A stretch of DNA of 64,000 bases. Origin: an uncultured Lachnospiraceae bacterium. GTDB lineage: Bacteria > Bacillota > Clostridia > Lachnospirales > Lachnospiraceae. Position 1 is the first letter of the stretch. Each line of letters begins with the position of its first letter. The stretch is from NCBI GenBank assembly GCA_949743325.1, contig CATJTQ010000076.1, positions 1 through 64,000 on the forward strand, written 5' to 3'. Positions 44,625 through 54,166 of this stretch are shown in pieces. A program made the position numbers and the translations under genes. The notes under the pieces are model-generated. The model did not search any database, was not told the DNA's origin, and saw nothing but the letters and a program-made list of their open reading frames with translations.

Positions 44625-45366
44625 TATAGCGAGTATTTTTAGTGCTGTTTATGAGGCGTGGGCTGGTAAATACAATAGAGATGCACTGGAGCTTAAAATA
44701 GATGGAGCATATGAGTATGAATTTTTTAAGGAATATATCAAAGTAGAGACAGATGAATCAAGAGCGCAGAAAGTTGTAAATACTATAAAAAAACAGTTTG
44801 GAAAAGAATTTCTTTCTATAATTTCTTTAGTGTTGTGGTCATATGAAGAGGATAAAGCAGATGCAGTATATAAAACTATTAAATATGGAATAGAGACAAA
44901 AAAGTATGGAAATTTTTTATCTGATTTTCGAATAGAATGTATTCAGAGAATAAATAAATTATATAGAAATATATATAATGAAATTCATCACTATTATGGA
45001 TTTGTAAGATTTAGCGAGTTAGATAAGGAGCGTCTGTTTGCTCAGATACGTCCAAAGAATTATTGTTTAGAAGCACTTTCAGAACATTTTGCAGACAGAC
45101 TGCCATCTGAAAATTGGATAATATATGATGTAGGAAGAAATATTGCTGCAGTACATAAGATGCGAGCGCAATGGTTTATTGTCAGGGATGTGATTGTTGA
45201 TAATGAACTTATAAATAATAAATTGAGTGATAGAGAAGATGAATATAGAAAATTGTGGCGATTATTTTTTGATACAATATCTATAGAGGACAGAAAAAAC
45301 AAGAAGTTACAGAGAAATAATTTCCCTCTTAGATTTAGAGAATTTATAATTGAAGATACTAAGTAA
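44599..45366 (+). CDS. Probable DNA metabolism protein (TIGR03915/DUF4130-type)
   Basis: The 255-residue protein is the regular partner of the radical SAM protein just upstream; in other bacteria it is fused to or beside a uracil-DNA glycosylase. The ATG at 44599 has GGAGG (44586-44590), whereas the TTG at 44581 does not. Family-like features are FSAVYEAW, the central RRINKLYRNIYNEIHHYYGFVRF-like block (residues ~115-140) and the later ENWIIYDVGRNIAAVH. No enzymatic motif is recognised. It shares the LexA-like promoter through overlap with the radical SAM gene. Confidence 0.82.
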   Translation: MIVLVCSDNIASIFSAVYEAWAGKYNRDALELKIDGAYEYEFFKEYIKVETDESRAQKVVNTIKKQFGKEFLSIISLVLWSYEEDKADAVYKTIKYGIETKKYGNFLSDFRIECIQRINKLYRNIYNEIHHYYGFVRFSELDKERLFAQIRPKNYCLEALSEHFADRLPSENWIIYDVGRNIAAVHKMRAQWFIVRDVIVDNELINNKLSDREDEYRKLWRLFFDTISIEDRKNKKLQRNNFPLRFREFIIEDTK

Positions 45367-45368
45367 TA

Positions 45369-45401
45369 AATATCCCCCGCGTATTATAGCGGGGGAATAT
45401 T
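45369..45401. terminator. Bidirectional terminator between convergent genes
   Basis: AATATCCCCCGC (45369-45380) pairs with GCGGGGGAATATT (45389-45401), with one bulge and an 8-base loop. It fills the 36-base gap between the two stop codons. Confidence 0.85.
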
Positions 45402-45402
45402 A

Positions 45403-47202
45403 TTACAATGTAGAAGTCGGAGTCGGAACAACTGTAGGAGTTGGAGTCGGAACAACTGTAGGAGTCGGAGTTGGAACAGGAGTCGGAACAGGAGTTTTTG
45501 GAGGTGGTGTAACTACTGGAGCTTTCGTTGGAACTGGAGTAGATACATTTCCTGCACCATTTGGCGGTTGCTGTGGCGGCTGCTGTTCATTTTGCTGGTT
45601 TAAGTCAACTGTGTTAGCGTTGTTAGCATTTGGATCTATAGTTGCATCTAATGGCTGTTCGCGTTCAGCAGCCAGTTGTTCTTCAGGAGATAAAGTAACT
45701 GCGGCAGGAGAAGCAGCAGAATTTAATTTTAAATCATAAACAATAACAGGCATACCAGCCGAAATATTTTGATAAATTGTTTTTGCTGCTGATAATGGAA
45801 GATTAATACATCCATGTGAGCCGCTTCGGTAGTAAATATCACCTCCAAATTTACTTCTCCATGTGGCATCATGCATGCCTACGCCTCCGTTAAACGGCAT
45901 CCAGTATGTTACAGGAGAAGAATAATCTGCTCCTCTAAGAACTGCCGGTGACTGTTTATAAGTAAGTGGATAAATACCAACAGGCGTGGCGTTGCCGTTA
46001 GTAACTTTACCAGATACAAAATCAGATTCTATAACAAGAGAACCGTTTACATATAAGAACAGATGCTGTGTTCCAAGATTAATCTCAACGTAGCTGTTTC
46101 CATAGTCTTTTTTTGGATCATCTTTGCTGGCTGCTTTTATTGAAAATACAGGTTCCTTGTTTTCTGAGCTGCCGTTTTTAATTGCATCAATTATTTCAGC
46201 TGTTGTATCATTAACATTTATTTTCCAGCCATAATTTCCCGCTGTAATTTTAACTTGAGTTCCATATGAAGTATCAAGGACTTTTTCCTTACCAGAAGTA
46301 TTGTATTTTTTTGCCCAGGCGGACACTACTTCTTTAACAGCATCTTCTTTAATAGAAACTTCAAAAGTATCAGATACTGTTAACCAGTCTTTAAATATTG
46401 AAGAATTAATTGTCTCTTTATTGCCTAATATGTCATATGAGATTACAGATTTACAGTAATTATTTAATTTTTCAACTGCATCAGTAACCTCTTTGGATTC
46501 AGCGGTGAACTTAGGTTCGTTATAACAGCCTTCTTTGCGCAGATTAAAAGTAGTTTTTAAATCATCCACTGCTGCTGTAATAAGCTTTGCTACCTTTGTT
46601 TTATCAATAATTGTTCCCGGCTGTTCGTCAATGATAACATATTTTTTTTCTTTGTCATTATATTTTATAGAAGCATTTTTTGCTTCTGACATATTATTTT
46701 CTTTCATACATTCAAGTTCACTGATAACTTTGCTCAATTTTTCATCATTATATGTAAGTTCAATATCAGCAGTGTAAGAATATTTTTTGAAAATACATGC
46801 TGGCCACAGGAAAGCTGATTGTTTTTTCTTTATAGAGGATAAGTCTGTTTTTAGAACAGTCTTCATTTCAATATCATCAGAACTTATAACTTCTGTTTTG
46901 TCATCAGCTTCTTCAATAGTGAGTTTATAGCTCTCTAGATTATTTAAAATTAAATTTTCTGCAGACGAAGCTGTTTTTCCTGAACAATCATTATTGTTTA
47001 TTTGTGTACCAAAATAAAAATGTTTAGAAAAATAGATTGCAAAACCAAAGTAAAGCAACAGAATAATTGCAAGAGTTGCACAGCCTGCAATTGCAACTAT
47101 TTTAGTTGTTTTACCGGCTGATAAAATCCGTTGCATAAAGTTTTGCTTTGCTGTAGCGGCTCTTAATTGGGCCTGTTCATCCATTTTTTTTCCTTTACTC
47201 AT
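45403..47202 (-). CDS. L,D-transpeptidase with peptidoglycan-binding domain
   Basis: L,D-transpeptidases make 3-3 cross-links in peptidoglycan. The ATG at 47202 has AAAGG 10 bases upstream; a TTG at 47211 lies too close. The 599-residue protein has one membrane segment (~35-60), a region like the PG_binding_4 domain (~80-370) and the YkuD catalytic domain (~375-505) with MHDATWR and SHGCINLP holding catalytic His and Cys. The C-terminus is a Gln/Asn/Pro stretch and a 45-residue tail of Pro-Thr-Val repeats (VPTPTPT), likely wall-spanning. Unlike the 39969 lipoprotein, its active site is intact. Confidence 0.92.
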   Translation of the reverse strand: MSKGKKMDEQAQLRAATAKQNFMQRILSAGKTTKIVAIAGCATLAIILLLYFGFAIYFSKHFYFGTQINNNDCSGKTASSAENLILNNLESYKLTIEEADDKTEVISSDDIEMKTVLKTDLSSIKKKQSAFLWPACIFKKYSYTADIELTYNDEKLSKVISELECMKENNMSEAKNASIKYNDKEKKYVIIDEQPGTIIDKTKVAKLITAAVDDLKTTFNLRKEGCYNEPKFTAESKEVTDAVEKLNNYCKSVISYDILGNKETINSSIFKDWLTVSDTFEVSIKEDAVKEVVSAWAKKYNTSGKEKVLDTSYGTQVKITAGNYGWKINVNDTTAEIIDAIKNGSSENKEPVFSIKAASKDDPKKDYGNSYVEINLGTQHLFLYVNGSLVIESDFVSGKVTNGNATPVGIYPLTYKQSPAVLRGADYSSPVTYWMPFNGGVGMHDATWRSKFGGDIYYRSGSHGCINLPLSAAKTIYQNISAGMPVIVYDLKLNSAASPAAVTLSPEEQLAAEREQPLDATIDPNANNANTVDLNQQNEQQPPQQPPNGAGNVSTPVPTKAPVVTPPPKTPVPTPVPTPTPTVVPTPTPTVVPTPTSTL

Positions 47203-47309
47203 GTTTGACAAACCTTTCTATTTTAATTAATTTTAAATCAACATTTCTATCTTACATTAAAAAAATGAAAAAATCAACCTGAAAAATGTTAAAAATTCTT
47301 TAATTAAAC

Positions 47310-47338
47310 TTGACATTTTAACTATAAATATATATAAA
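47310..47338 (+). promoter_or_regulatory. Promoter for the pseudouridine synthase gene
   Basis: Perfect TTGACA (47310-47315), 17-base spacer, TATAAA (47333-47338), 32 bases upstream of the ATG at 47370. Confidence 0.7.
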
Positions 47339-47369
47339 TGAATCATTATTATTGAAAGAAGGGTTTGAC

Positions 47370-48134
47370 ATGGCTGCTACATCAAATCAAGAAGTTAGTA
47401 ATGAAGAGGGGAAAGTTCGTATAAACAAATTTCTTAGTGAGGCGGGGGTATGTTCAAGAAGAGAAGCTGACAGGCTTATTTCTCAAGGACAGGTTATTGT
47501 TAATGGAGAAGTTGCGCCTGTGGGTCTTAAAGTTTCAGCTAAAGATACTATAATAATAGGTAATAAGACAGTGTCAGGCATAGAAAAACCTGTGCTGCTT
47601 GCATTCAATAAACCTAGGGGAATTGTGTGCACTTTTGAGAAAAAAGAAGCTCGCAATATAATTGATTACATAAATTATCCGATAAGAATAACATATGCTG
47701 GAAGACTGGATAAAGATTCAGAGGGTTTGATAATAATGACAAATCAGGGCGAGCTGGTAAATAATCTGATGCGTGCTAAAAATGAACATGAAAAAGAGTA
47801 TATAGTTACAGTGGATAAACCTGTAACAGCTGACTTTATAAAAAAAATGTCTCAAGGTATATGGTTAGATGAGCTTGCAGTTCAAACACGAAAATGCAGG
47901 GTTGAAAAGGTTTCCTCACATCAATTTCGTATAGTTTTGACTCAAGGCATTAATAGGCAGATTAGAAGAATGTGTCGTTCATTAAATTATCATGTAAGAA
48001 AATTAGTGCGTGTCCGAATAATGAATATACAACTAAATCATTTGGAAATAGGAAAATATCGTGAATTATCACGAGTAGAAATTCATAAATTGTACAAATT
48101 ACTAAATATGGAAGTTCCACAGAATTTAATATAA
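47370..48134 (+). CDS. RNA pseudouridine synthase, RluF/RluB type
   Basis: The enzyme converts uridine to pseudouridine in rRNA. The ATG at 47370 follows AAGGG; a TTG at 47352 is less likely. The 254-residue protein has an N-terminal S4 RNA-binding domain (RINKFLSEAGVCSRREADRL) and a catalytic domain with AFNKPRGIVCT, the catalytic Asp in AGRLDKDSEGLI and the family end QGINRQIRRMC. The pattern is closest to RluF, which modifies U2604 in E. coli, but the exact site is not certain. ligA follows after 24 bases. Confidence 0.9.
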   Translation: MAATSNQEVSNEEGKVRINKFLSEAGVCSRREADRLISQGQVIVNGEVAPVGLKVSAKDTIIIGNKTVSGIEKPVLLAFNKPRGIVCTFEKKEARNIIDYINYPIRITYAGRLDKDSEGLIIMTNQGELVNNLMRAKNEHEKEYIVTVDKPVTADFIKKMSQGIWLDELAVQTRKCRVEKVSSHQFRIVLTQGINRQIRRMCRSLNYHVRKLVRVRIMNIQLNHLEIGKYRELSRVEIHKLYKLLNMEVPQNLI

Positions 48135-48158
48135 TTAAAATATTTTTGTGAGGTATAA

Positions 48159-50141
48159 ATGGATAATAATTCAAATATAAAAAAACATTATTTTATGAAA
48201 GAGTTAATAAGTAAACTAAATAAGGCGGCAAAAGCATATTATCAGGATGGGATGGAAATAATGTCTAATCTTGAGTATGATAAGTTATATGATGAACTCG
48301 TACAGCTAGAGAAAGATACAGGTGTTATTATGGCGGACAGCCCTACTGTAAATGTAGGGTATGAAGTTTTGGATGAACTGCCAAAAGAAAGACATGAAAA
48401 ACCAATGCTTTCCTTGAATAAGACAAAGAGTGCGGATGATTTGAGAGAATTTACAGGATCGCATAAATCATTGCTGTCTTGGAAATTGGATGGTTTAACG
48501 ATTGTGTTAACTTATCAAGATGGAAATATTTTTAAGGCTGTTACTCGGGGCAACGGAGAGATAGGAGAAGTAATTACAAACAACGCAAAAGTTTTTAAAA
48601 ATATTCCAATGACAATACCATTTAAGGGAGAATTAGTGCTTCGCGGTGAAGCTCTGATAAAATACTCTGATTTTAAAAAAATTAATGAAAAAATTGAGGG
48701 GGTGGATGCCAAGTATAAAAATCCAAGAAATTTGTGCAGCGGAACAGTACGCCAGCTTAATAATGAAATTACGGCATCAAGAAATGTATATTTTTTTGCA
48801 TTTTCTCTTGTAAAAGCTGAAGGTGTTGATTTTGAGAATTCAAGAGAAAGGCAGCTTATTTGGCTTAATGAGATGGGGTTTGATACTGTTGATTATAGAG
48901 TTGTCACTGAAAAGAATATAAAGGATACAGTAATGGAGTTTGAGAGGGAGGTTGAAAATAATGATTTTCCTTCGGATGGCCTTGTGCTTATATATGATGA
49001 TATACAATACGGAGCCTCGCTTGGTAGAACAGCAAAGTTTCCAAGAGATTCTATTGCTTTTAAATGGAAAGATGAGACAGCTATCACAAAGTTAATTGAT
49101 ATTGAATGGAGTGCCTCAAGAACTGGATTAATAAATCCAATTGCGAAATTTGAGCCGGTTGAACTTGAAGGCACTACAGTGTCCAGAGCAAGCGTACACA
49201 ATTTAAGTATTGTTGAGGATTTAAAATTAGGTATAGGGGATAAGATATCCGTATATAAAGCAAATATGATTATACCGCAGATAGCAGAAAATATAACAAA
49301 GAGCGGAAATATTAAACCTCCACATCAATGTCCTGTTTGTAATGGTACAGCTGTTATAAAAGAAAATAATGGAATAAAATATCTTTTTTGTACAAATGAG
49401 GATTGTCAGGCTAAACGAGTAAAGTCTTTTGAGCTGATGAGCGGCAGAAATGCACTTAATATAGAGGGACTTTCAGAGGCAACGATAGAAAAATTTATAC
49501 AAAAAGGATTTATAAAAAAATATAGTGATATATATCATCTGCAGGAGTTTGAAGAAGAAATTGTTAATATGGAAGGCTTCGGAAGAAAATCATATCAAAA
49601 TCTTATAGAAAATATTGAAAAATCAAGAACTACAACATTAGATAGATTTATTTATAGTCTGGGAATTCCTAATATAGGTCTTTCAAATGCACAGATGTTG
49701 TTGGCTGCATTTAATAATGACTTAGACGATCTTCTTGAGGCAGATGTAGATTCTTTAAGCGATGTAGATGGTATCGGGGAGATCATAGCAGAAAGTTTTA
49801 TAAGTTATTTTAAAGATGAGAAAAAATATACGGATGCAATGTCTCTTTTATCTGAGCTTATAATAAAAGAACAAAACAACGATATACTAAATGTGTTTGA
49901 GAATATGAGTTTTGTTGTTACTGGTACAGTTGAAAAATTTTCCAACAGAAATGCTGTAAAACAATATATTGAGGAGAGAGGCGGAAAAGTAACTGCCGCT
50001 GTCTCAAAAAATACAAATTATCTAATCAATAATGATATCAATTCATCATCTTCAAAAAATAAGAAGGCTAAAGAACTTGAAATACCTATAATAACAGAAG
50101 AACAATTTCTTGCGTTAGAGAATAATATGAGTATAGATTAG
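48159..50141 (+). CDS. ligA: NAD-dependent DNA ligase (divergent)
   Basis: LigA seals nicks with NAD. The 660-residue protein has all domains in order: N-terminal Ia (AYYQDGMEIMSNLEYDKLYD), adenylation with active Lys in SWKLDGLT (~110), OB fold, four-Cys zinc finger (CPVC...CTNEDC), helix-hairpin-helix repeats (NIEGLSEATIEKF, LSDVDGIGEIIAESF) and a C-terminal BRCT (MSFVVTGTVEKFSNRN). The nucleotidyl motif is S-x-K-L-D-G rather than the common E-x-K-I-D-G, and several motifs differ from textbook LigA. It may be a second, specialised ligase. GTGAGGT precedes the ATG. Confidence 0.9.
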   Translation: MDNNSNIKKHYFMKELISKLNKAAKAYYQDGMEIMSNLEYDKLYDELVQLEKDTGVIMADSPTVNVGYEVLDELPKERHEKPMLSLNKTKSADDLREFTGSHKSLLSWKLDGLTIVLTYQDGNIFKAVTRGNGEIGEVITNNAKVFKNIPMTIPFKGELVLRGEALIKYSDFKKINEKIEGVDAKYKNPRNLCSGTVRQLNNEITASRNVYFFAFSLVKAEGVDFENSRERQLIWLNEMGFDTVDYRVVTEKNIKDTVMEFEREVENNDFPSDGLVLIYDDIQYGASLGRTAKFPRDSIAFKWKDETAITKLIDIEWSASRTGLINPIAKFEPVELEGTTVSRASVHNLSIVEDLKLGIGDKISVYKANMIIPQIAENITKSGNIKPPHQCPVCNGTAVIKENNGIKYLFCTNEDCQAKRVKSFELMSGRNALNIEGLSEATIEKFIQKGFIKKYSDIYHLQEFEEEIVNMEGFGRKSYQNLIENIEKSRTTTLDRFIYSLGIPNIGLSNAQMLLAAFNNDLDDLLEADVDSLSDVDGIGEIIAESFISYFKDEKKYTDAMSLLSELIIKEQNNDILNVFENMSFVVTGTVEKFSNRNAVKQYIEERGGKVTAAVSKNTNYLINNDINSSSSKNKKAKELEIPIITEEQFLALENNMSID

Positions 50142-50199
50142 ATAGTATAAAAGTTTATGTTGTTTTTATGTATTATTTATTTATTTTTCATAAATACTT

Positions 50200-50228
50200 T
50201 TGACATTTATTTAAAATGTTGTTATAAT
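50200..50228 (+). promoter_or_regulatory. Strong promoter for the 50302 surface protein
   Basis: Perfect TTGACA (50200-50205), 17-base spacer, perfect TATAAT (50223-50228). It is the best promoter in the window, 73 bases before the start codon. Confidence 0.85.
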
Positions 50229-50301
50229 GAAATAAACATATTTTTAACAAAATGGCTGCTACAATTATAGTTATATCTAAATAGGAAAAGGAGGAAAAGA
50301 A

Positions 50302-53300
50302 ATGGACATTAAAAAAATATCTAAGCAGAAAGCCAAAGTTATTGCTGCCGTACTTTGTGTCTGCTTGATTGTTGGTTTGTCTATTAATCAGGCGGGTTTT
50401 CTGCATTTTACAAGGGCAGATATTTGGGATGGCAATGTTCCAAGTCCTACTGATAATGAAAAATATAGTGGTGACGGACGGAGCAATGGTTCAAAAAGCA
50501 ATCCGTATATACTTGGTAATGCAAAGGATTTAATACAGTTTTCAGTAAATGTAAACGCTGGAAAATATTACGGACAGTCTATATATGTAAATTTGACTTG
50601 TGATGTAGATTTAGCCAGCGGTAATTGGATTCCAATTGGTACAACGACAAATCCGTTTGTAGGTGAGTTTAATGGTGGTGCTCATAAAATAAAAGGCATG
50701 AAGCTTACTATTGGTGAGAATAAATGTCCAACAGGCGGAGTGGGATTGTTTGGAGCAACACAGGATTCAACAGTTAATGGTATTGAGCTTTCAGGAACTA
50801 TCTCTCAAGGGACACAACAGAATGGTACTAATGTAGGTGGTTTAATTGGAACTGCCACAAGAACTACAGTAAAAAATTGTACCTTTTCAGGAAACGTTGT
50901 TGGACATCAGTATGTAGGTGGTCTTATTGGAAAAAGTGAAGGTACAACTGCGACAAAATGTCAGGTGGTTGACTGTAGTGTTCTTGATAACAGCACTATA
51001 AGATCTACAAATTATAATGCGGGTGGTCTTGTAGGATATGCTGCATCTTATGTTCGAGTTATTAATTGCTTTAACAGAGCTGCGGTTACGTTGGATTCTA
51101 ATAACACAGCAAATATTAATGTAGCGGCTGGCGGTGTAATTGGTGGTACTGGATCAGGTAATGTTGATATTATAAATTGTTATAATGTTGGTGATGTTAC
51201 AAGTTCTTATTTGGCAGGAGGTATTGCCAATGGTTCTAATCTTAATCTTTTAGTGTGCTATAATGCTGGTAATGTGCAGAGTACAGGTAATGGAGCGATT
51301 GGAGGTATTGTTTCATCAAGTGATAACAGCAGTACTTTAAAATATTGTTTTTATAAAAGTGGCAGTTATGGAGCTTACCCACAATCTTTTTCTGGTATGA
51401 CAGAGAATATTGGAACATTTTCAGATAATTATGATTATACTTGTTTAGTTGCAGAATCAACAAAATGGGATTTGGGAACAGATAAGACTCTTCTTGCAGG
51501 GCTTAATGATGGAATTTCGAAAAATGCTAATACATATGATGGAAAGCTTTGGCAATGGGGATATGCACCTCCTGACAGCTCTTATGTGGTAAATAAAGGT
51601 TATCCTATTTACACTTCAGTTGAGGCACATGTGCATAACAGGAATGGTAAGGAAGAAATAATCAAGGAAGCAACTTGTACTGAAGATGGATCAGTTCGTT
51701 ATATATGCAGTATTTGTGGCAATCCTGAAGTAGTTACTATACCGAAGAAAGGTCATGCATATCAGGAAAAGATTATTACTCCTGCCGCATGTGAAGTCAG
51801 CGGTGTTGCAGCACAGGTATGTACAAATTGTGGAGATGAGCAGAATAATTGGGAAATTAAGCCGACAGGACATCGTTGGAAAGAAGGAGTAAGGCATGAG
51901 CCAACATGTGTAACAGACGGTGCAGTTAGAACAGAATGTCAGAATACTGGATGTACATCAGTACGTGAATCAGTTCCTATTCCAAAATTAGGTCATGATG
52001 CTACGCAAGAATCTGTTGCAGCGACATGTACTTCAGAGAGAAGGGTTATAACTACATGTAACAGATGTGATCTGCGTGAAGTGGAAATAATATCCGGTTC
52101 GGCGCTTGGTCACGATTGGGATAGTGTAAGTGGTGTTAGTGTTTCATCAACATGTACTGTTCATGGAGGACTGGTTCGTACTTGTAAAAGATGCAAGGTT
52201 GCTCAAAATGTAACTGATGCAGATGGAAATGAAATTATTTATCCGTTGGCTGATCATACTTATAAAGATGAAATTATAAGACCTACATGTAAAGAGGATG
52301 GATATATTCATCATGTATGTGAAGTATGCGGTGATATATTTGATGAGTATGTTGATAAAGTTGGAAATGATAGTCTTCTTAAACTTCCACATTCTTATGT
52401 GGCAACTATAGTTAAGCCTACATGTATTGATAAAGGATATACAAGACATCAATGCAGTAGATGCGATGAATATTATGATGATACCGAGACAGATGCAACA
52501 GGAAAACACAGCTACAATAGAGATGAAAATCAATCTATACTTGCAGGCTGTGAGAGTGAGGGATTGGATGTATTTGTTTGTGAATCATGTGGTCATACGA
52601 TAGAGGAAGTACTTTCTAATCTTGGCGGACATCAATATAGAAAAGATGAAGAGAATAGTGTACCTCAGACTTGTGAAAAGGGTGGATATGAGTTATGGGT
52701 ATGTAAGCGCTGCCTGGATGAAGAGAGGAGAAATGAGACTTATAAAGGCTTTGGACACAATTATGAGCCTACAGTAATTCCACCTAAATGTTTAGATGGG
52801 GGATATACAATTTATACATGTAATGCATGTGGAGATTCATATATTGAAGACGAGACAGAGCCAATAGGTCATACTTACAATCCGGTAATAGTACCTGCGA
52901 CAACAACAGAGAGAGGATATACTGTATATACATGTATCAATGCTGATTGCGGAGAAAGTTATGAGAGTGATTATGTAGCAGCAACACCTAATGCTTCCTT
53001 TGATTATGCTACAATTACACTTGTTTTAAGTGATATGGATGAAGTTATGAAGTATTCGCTTAATGGCGGAGAAACATGGGAAACTGTTGAAGTATCTGCG
53101 GTTGCGCTTTCAGCAGAAGCTATTGATACAGAAAAAGGTATTCTTGTAGTTAGACCAGGTAATGATGTACTTCCATTAGCAGATTCAACACAACAAGCGG
53201 TTACTGTAGTGAGGGCTGCTGAACCAGTAAGTCTTAACGCAGTGCAGCCGTCAGAAGATAAACCAGGTATGATAGTTGGTGTTGATTCATCCATGGAGTA

Positions 53301-54030
53301 TCGTAAGGAAGGAAGTGAGGAATGGCTTCCAATAACATCAGAGATATTAGAAGGATTGGAGCCAGCTGTTTATTATATTCGTGTAAAGGCTACGGATGCA
53401 GCACTTGCTAGTCAAGCAGTTATGATTGAGATAAAAGAAGAAGGTGCAGAACCAGATGAAACAACAGCGCCTCCAGGTGATAAGACACCAGGCGGTCCAT
53501 CTACTCCAGCGCCAACTGTTCCAATTGTATCTCCACCAATTATAACATTCCCAGCTACAACACCTCCAAATCAGACTAAAGCGCCAAATCCAAATGTTAC
53601 TCCAACTCCGAATGTAAAACCAACACCAACAAATGGAAATGGTAACAGCGGAAATAATGGAAATAACAATGGTAACAATGGCAATACTGGAAATAATGGA
53701 AATAACAATGGTAACAATGGCAATACTGGAAACAACAATAGTAATAATAACAACAATGGCAATAATTCATCGGATAATAAGCTGAATACTAACAACGGTT
53801 CTTCAGATAATTCATCAAAAACAACGTCTACTCCAAAAATTGTTGAGAATCAAGTTTACTATAGTTCTAATGGTGGAGCTTCCAGCAATGGGGGAAGTTC
53901 ATCGACAAGAACCTCAACATATAGAGCTGCCAAGACTGGTGATGATTTAGACCCAACGCTTTGGCTGATTATTGCTTCGACAGCAGTGGCAGCAGTAGTA
54001 GTAACTAGAAAGAAGAAAGTTGAAGAGTAA
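50302..54030 (+). CDS. Large cell-wall surface protein with GLUG and CxxC repeats and sortase-like tail
   Basis: The 1242-residue protein has a signal peptide (~1-36). A beta-helix-like region with GLUG-type repeats (VGGLIGT, VGGLIGK, AGGLVGYA; ~45-440) follows. Residues ~457-890 hold about eleven Cys repeats, each with a Cys 10-15 residues before a CxxC pair and then a Gly-His (CTEDG...CSICG...KGHAY). Next come an Ig-like/beta region (~890-1060), a Pro/Thr linker, an Asn/Gly-rich tract with a perfect 39-base duplication, and a tail AAKTGDD, hydrophobic segment, RKKK, like a sortase substrate. GGAGGAAA precedes the ATG. Function unknown; probably adhesion or metal binding outside the cell. 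Confidence 0.82.
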   Translation: MDIKKISKQKAKVIAAVLCVCLIVGLSINQAGFLHFTRADIWDGNVPSPTDNEKYSGDGRSNGSKSNPYILGNAKDLIQFSVNVNAGKYYGQSIYVNLTCDVDLASGNWIPIGTTTNPFVGEFNGGAHKIKGMKLTIGENKCPTGGVGLFGATQDSTVNGIELSGTISQGTQQNGTNVGGLIGTATRTTVKNCTFSGNVVGHQYVGGLIGKSEGTTATKCQVVDCSVLDNSTIRSTNYNAGGLVGYAASYVRVINCFNRAAVTLDSNNTANINVAAGGVIGGTGSGNVDIINCYNVGDVTSSYLAGGIANGSNLNLLVCYNAGNVQSTGNGAIGGIVSSSDNSSTLKYCFYKSGSYGAYPQSFSGMTENIGTFSDNYDYTCLVAESTKWDLGTDKTLLAGLNDGISKNANTYDGKLWQWGYAPPDSSYVVNKGYPIYTSVEAHVHNRNGKEEIIKEATCTEDGSVRYICSICGNPEVVTIPKKGHAYQEKIITPAACEVSGVAAQVCTNCGDEQNNWEIKPTGHRWKEGVRHEPTCVTDGAVRTECQNTGCTSVRESVPIPKLGHDATQESVAATCTSERRVITTCNRCDLREVEIISGSALGHDWDSVSGVSVSSTCTVHGGLVRTCKRCKVAQNVTDADGNEIIYPLADHTYKDEIIRPTCKEDGYIHHVCEVCGDIFDEYVDKVGNDSLLKLPHSYVATIVKPTCIDKGYTRHQCSRCDEYYDDTETDATGKHSYNRDENQSILAGCESEGLDVFVCESCGHTIEEVLSNLGGHQYRKDEENSVPQTCEKGGYELWVCKRCLDEERRNETYKGFGHNYEPTVIPPKCLDGGYTIYTCNACGDSYIEDETEPIGHTYNPVIVPATTTERGYTVYTCINADCGESYESDYVAATPNASFDYATITLVLSDMDEVMKYSLNGGETWETVEVSAVALSAEAIDTEKGILVVRPGNDVLPLADSTQQAVTVVRAAEPVSLNAVQPSEDKPGMIVGVDSSMEYRKEGSEEWLPITSEILEGLEPAVYYIRVKATDAALASQAVMIEIKEEGAEPDETTAPPGDKTPGGPSTPAPTVPIVSPPIITFPATTPPNQTKAPNPNVTPTPNVKPTPTNGNGNSGNNGNNNGNNGNTGNNGNNNGNNGNTGNNNSNNNNNGNNSSDNKLNTNNGSSDNSSKTTSTPKIVENQVYYSSNGGASSNGGSSSTRTSTYRAAKTGDDLDPTLWLIIASTAVAAVVVTRKKKVEE
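53650..53727 (+). repeat. Two perfect 39-base tandem copies in the Asn/Gly tract
   Basis: Units 53650-53688 and 53689-53727 are identical and encode GNNGNNNGNNGNT. The in-frame duplication lies in the stalk of the surface protein and could vary between strains. Confidence 0.9.
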
Positions 54031-54076
54031 AATATTATAAGTATATGATTTTATAGAGATATACATTTTACAAAAG

Positions 54077-54128
54077 AAAGGGATTTTTGTTAAAAGGAGT
54101 ATCTGCTCTTGGCAAAAATCCCTTTTAC
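54077..54128 (+). terminator. Terminator between the surface protein and rho
   Basis: Perfect 13-bp stem AAAGGGATTTTTG (54077-54089) / CAAAAATCCCTTT (54113-54125) with a 23-base loop, followed by T. A Rho-independent stop just upstream of rho itself. Confidence 0.78.
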
Positions 54129-54166
54129 ATGCAAATATAATAAACATAGTTTATGAGGTTAATTCA

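Noticed and set aside
45350..45739. A Gly/Val-rich plus-strand frame resembling a repeat protein
   Set aside because: It is antisense to the Pro-Thr-Val tail of the L,D-transpeptidase gene, which has catalytic motifs and a ribosome site.
53571..53795. A Leu/Pro-rich minus-strand frame that looks like a membrane peptide
   Set aside because: It is antisense to the Asn/Gly repeat tract of the surface protein.
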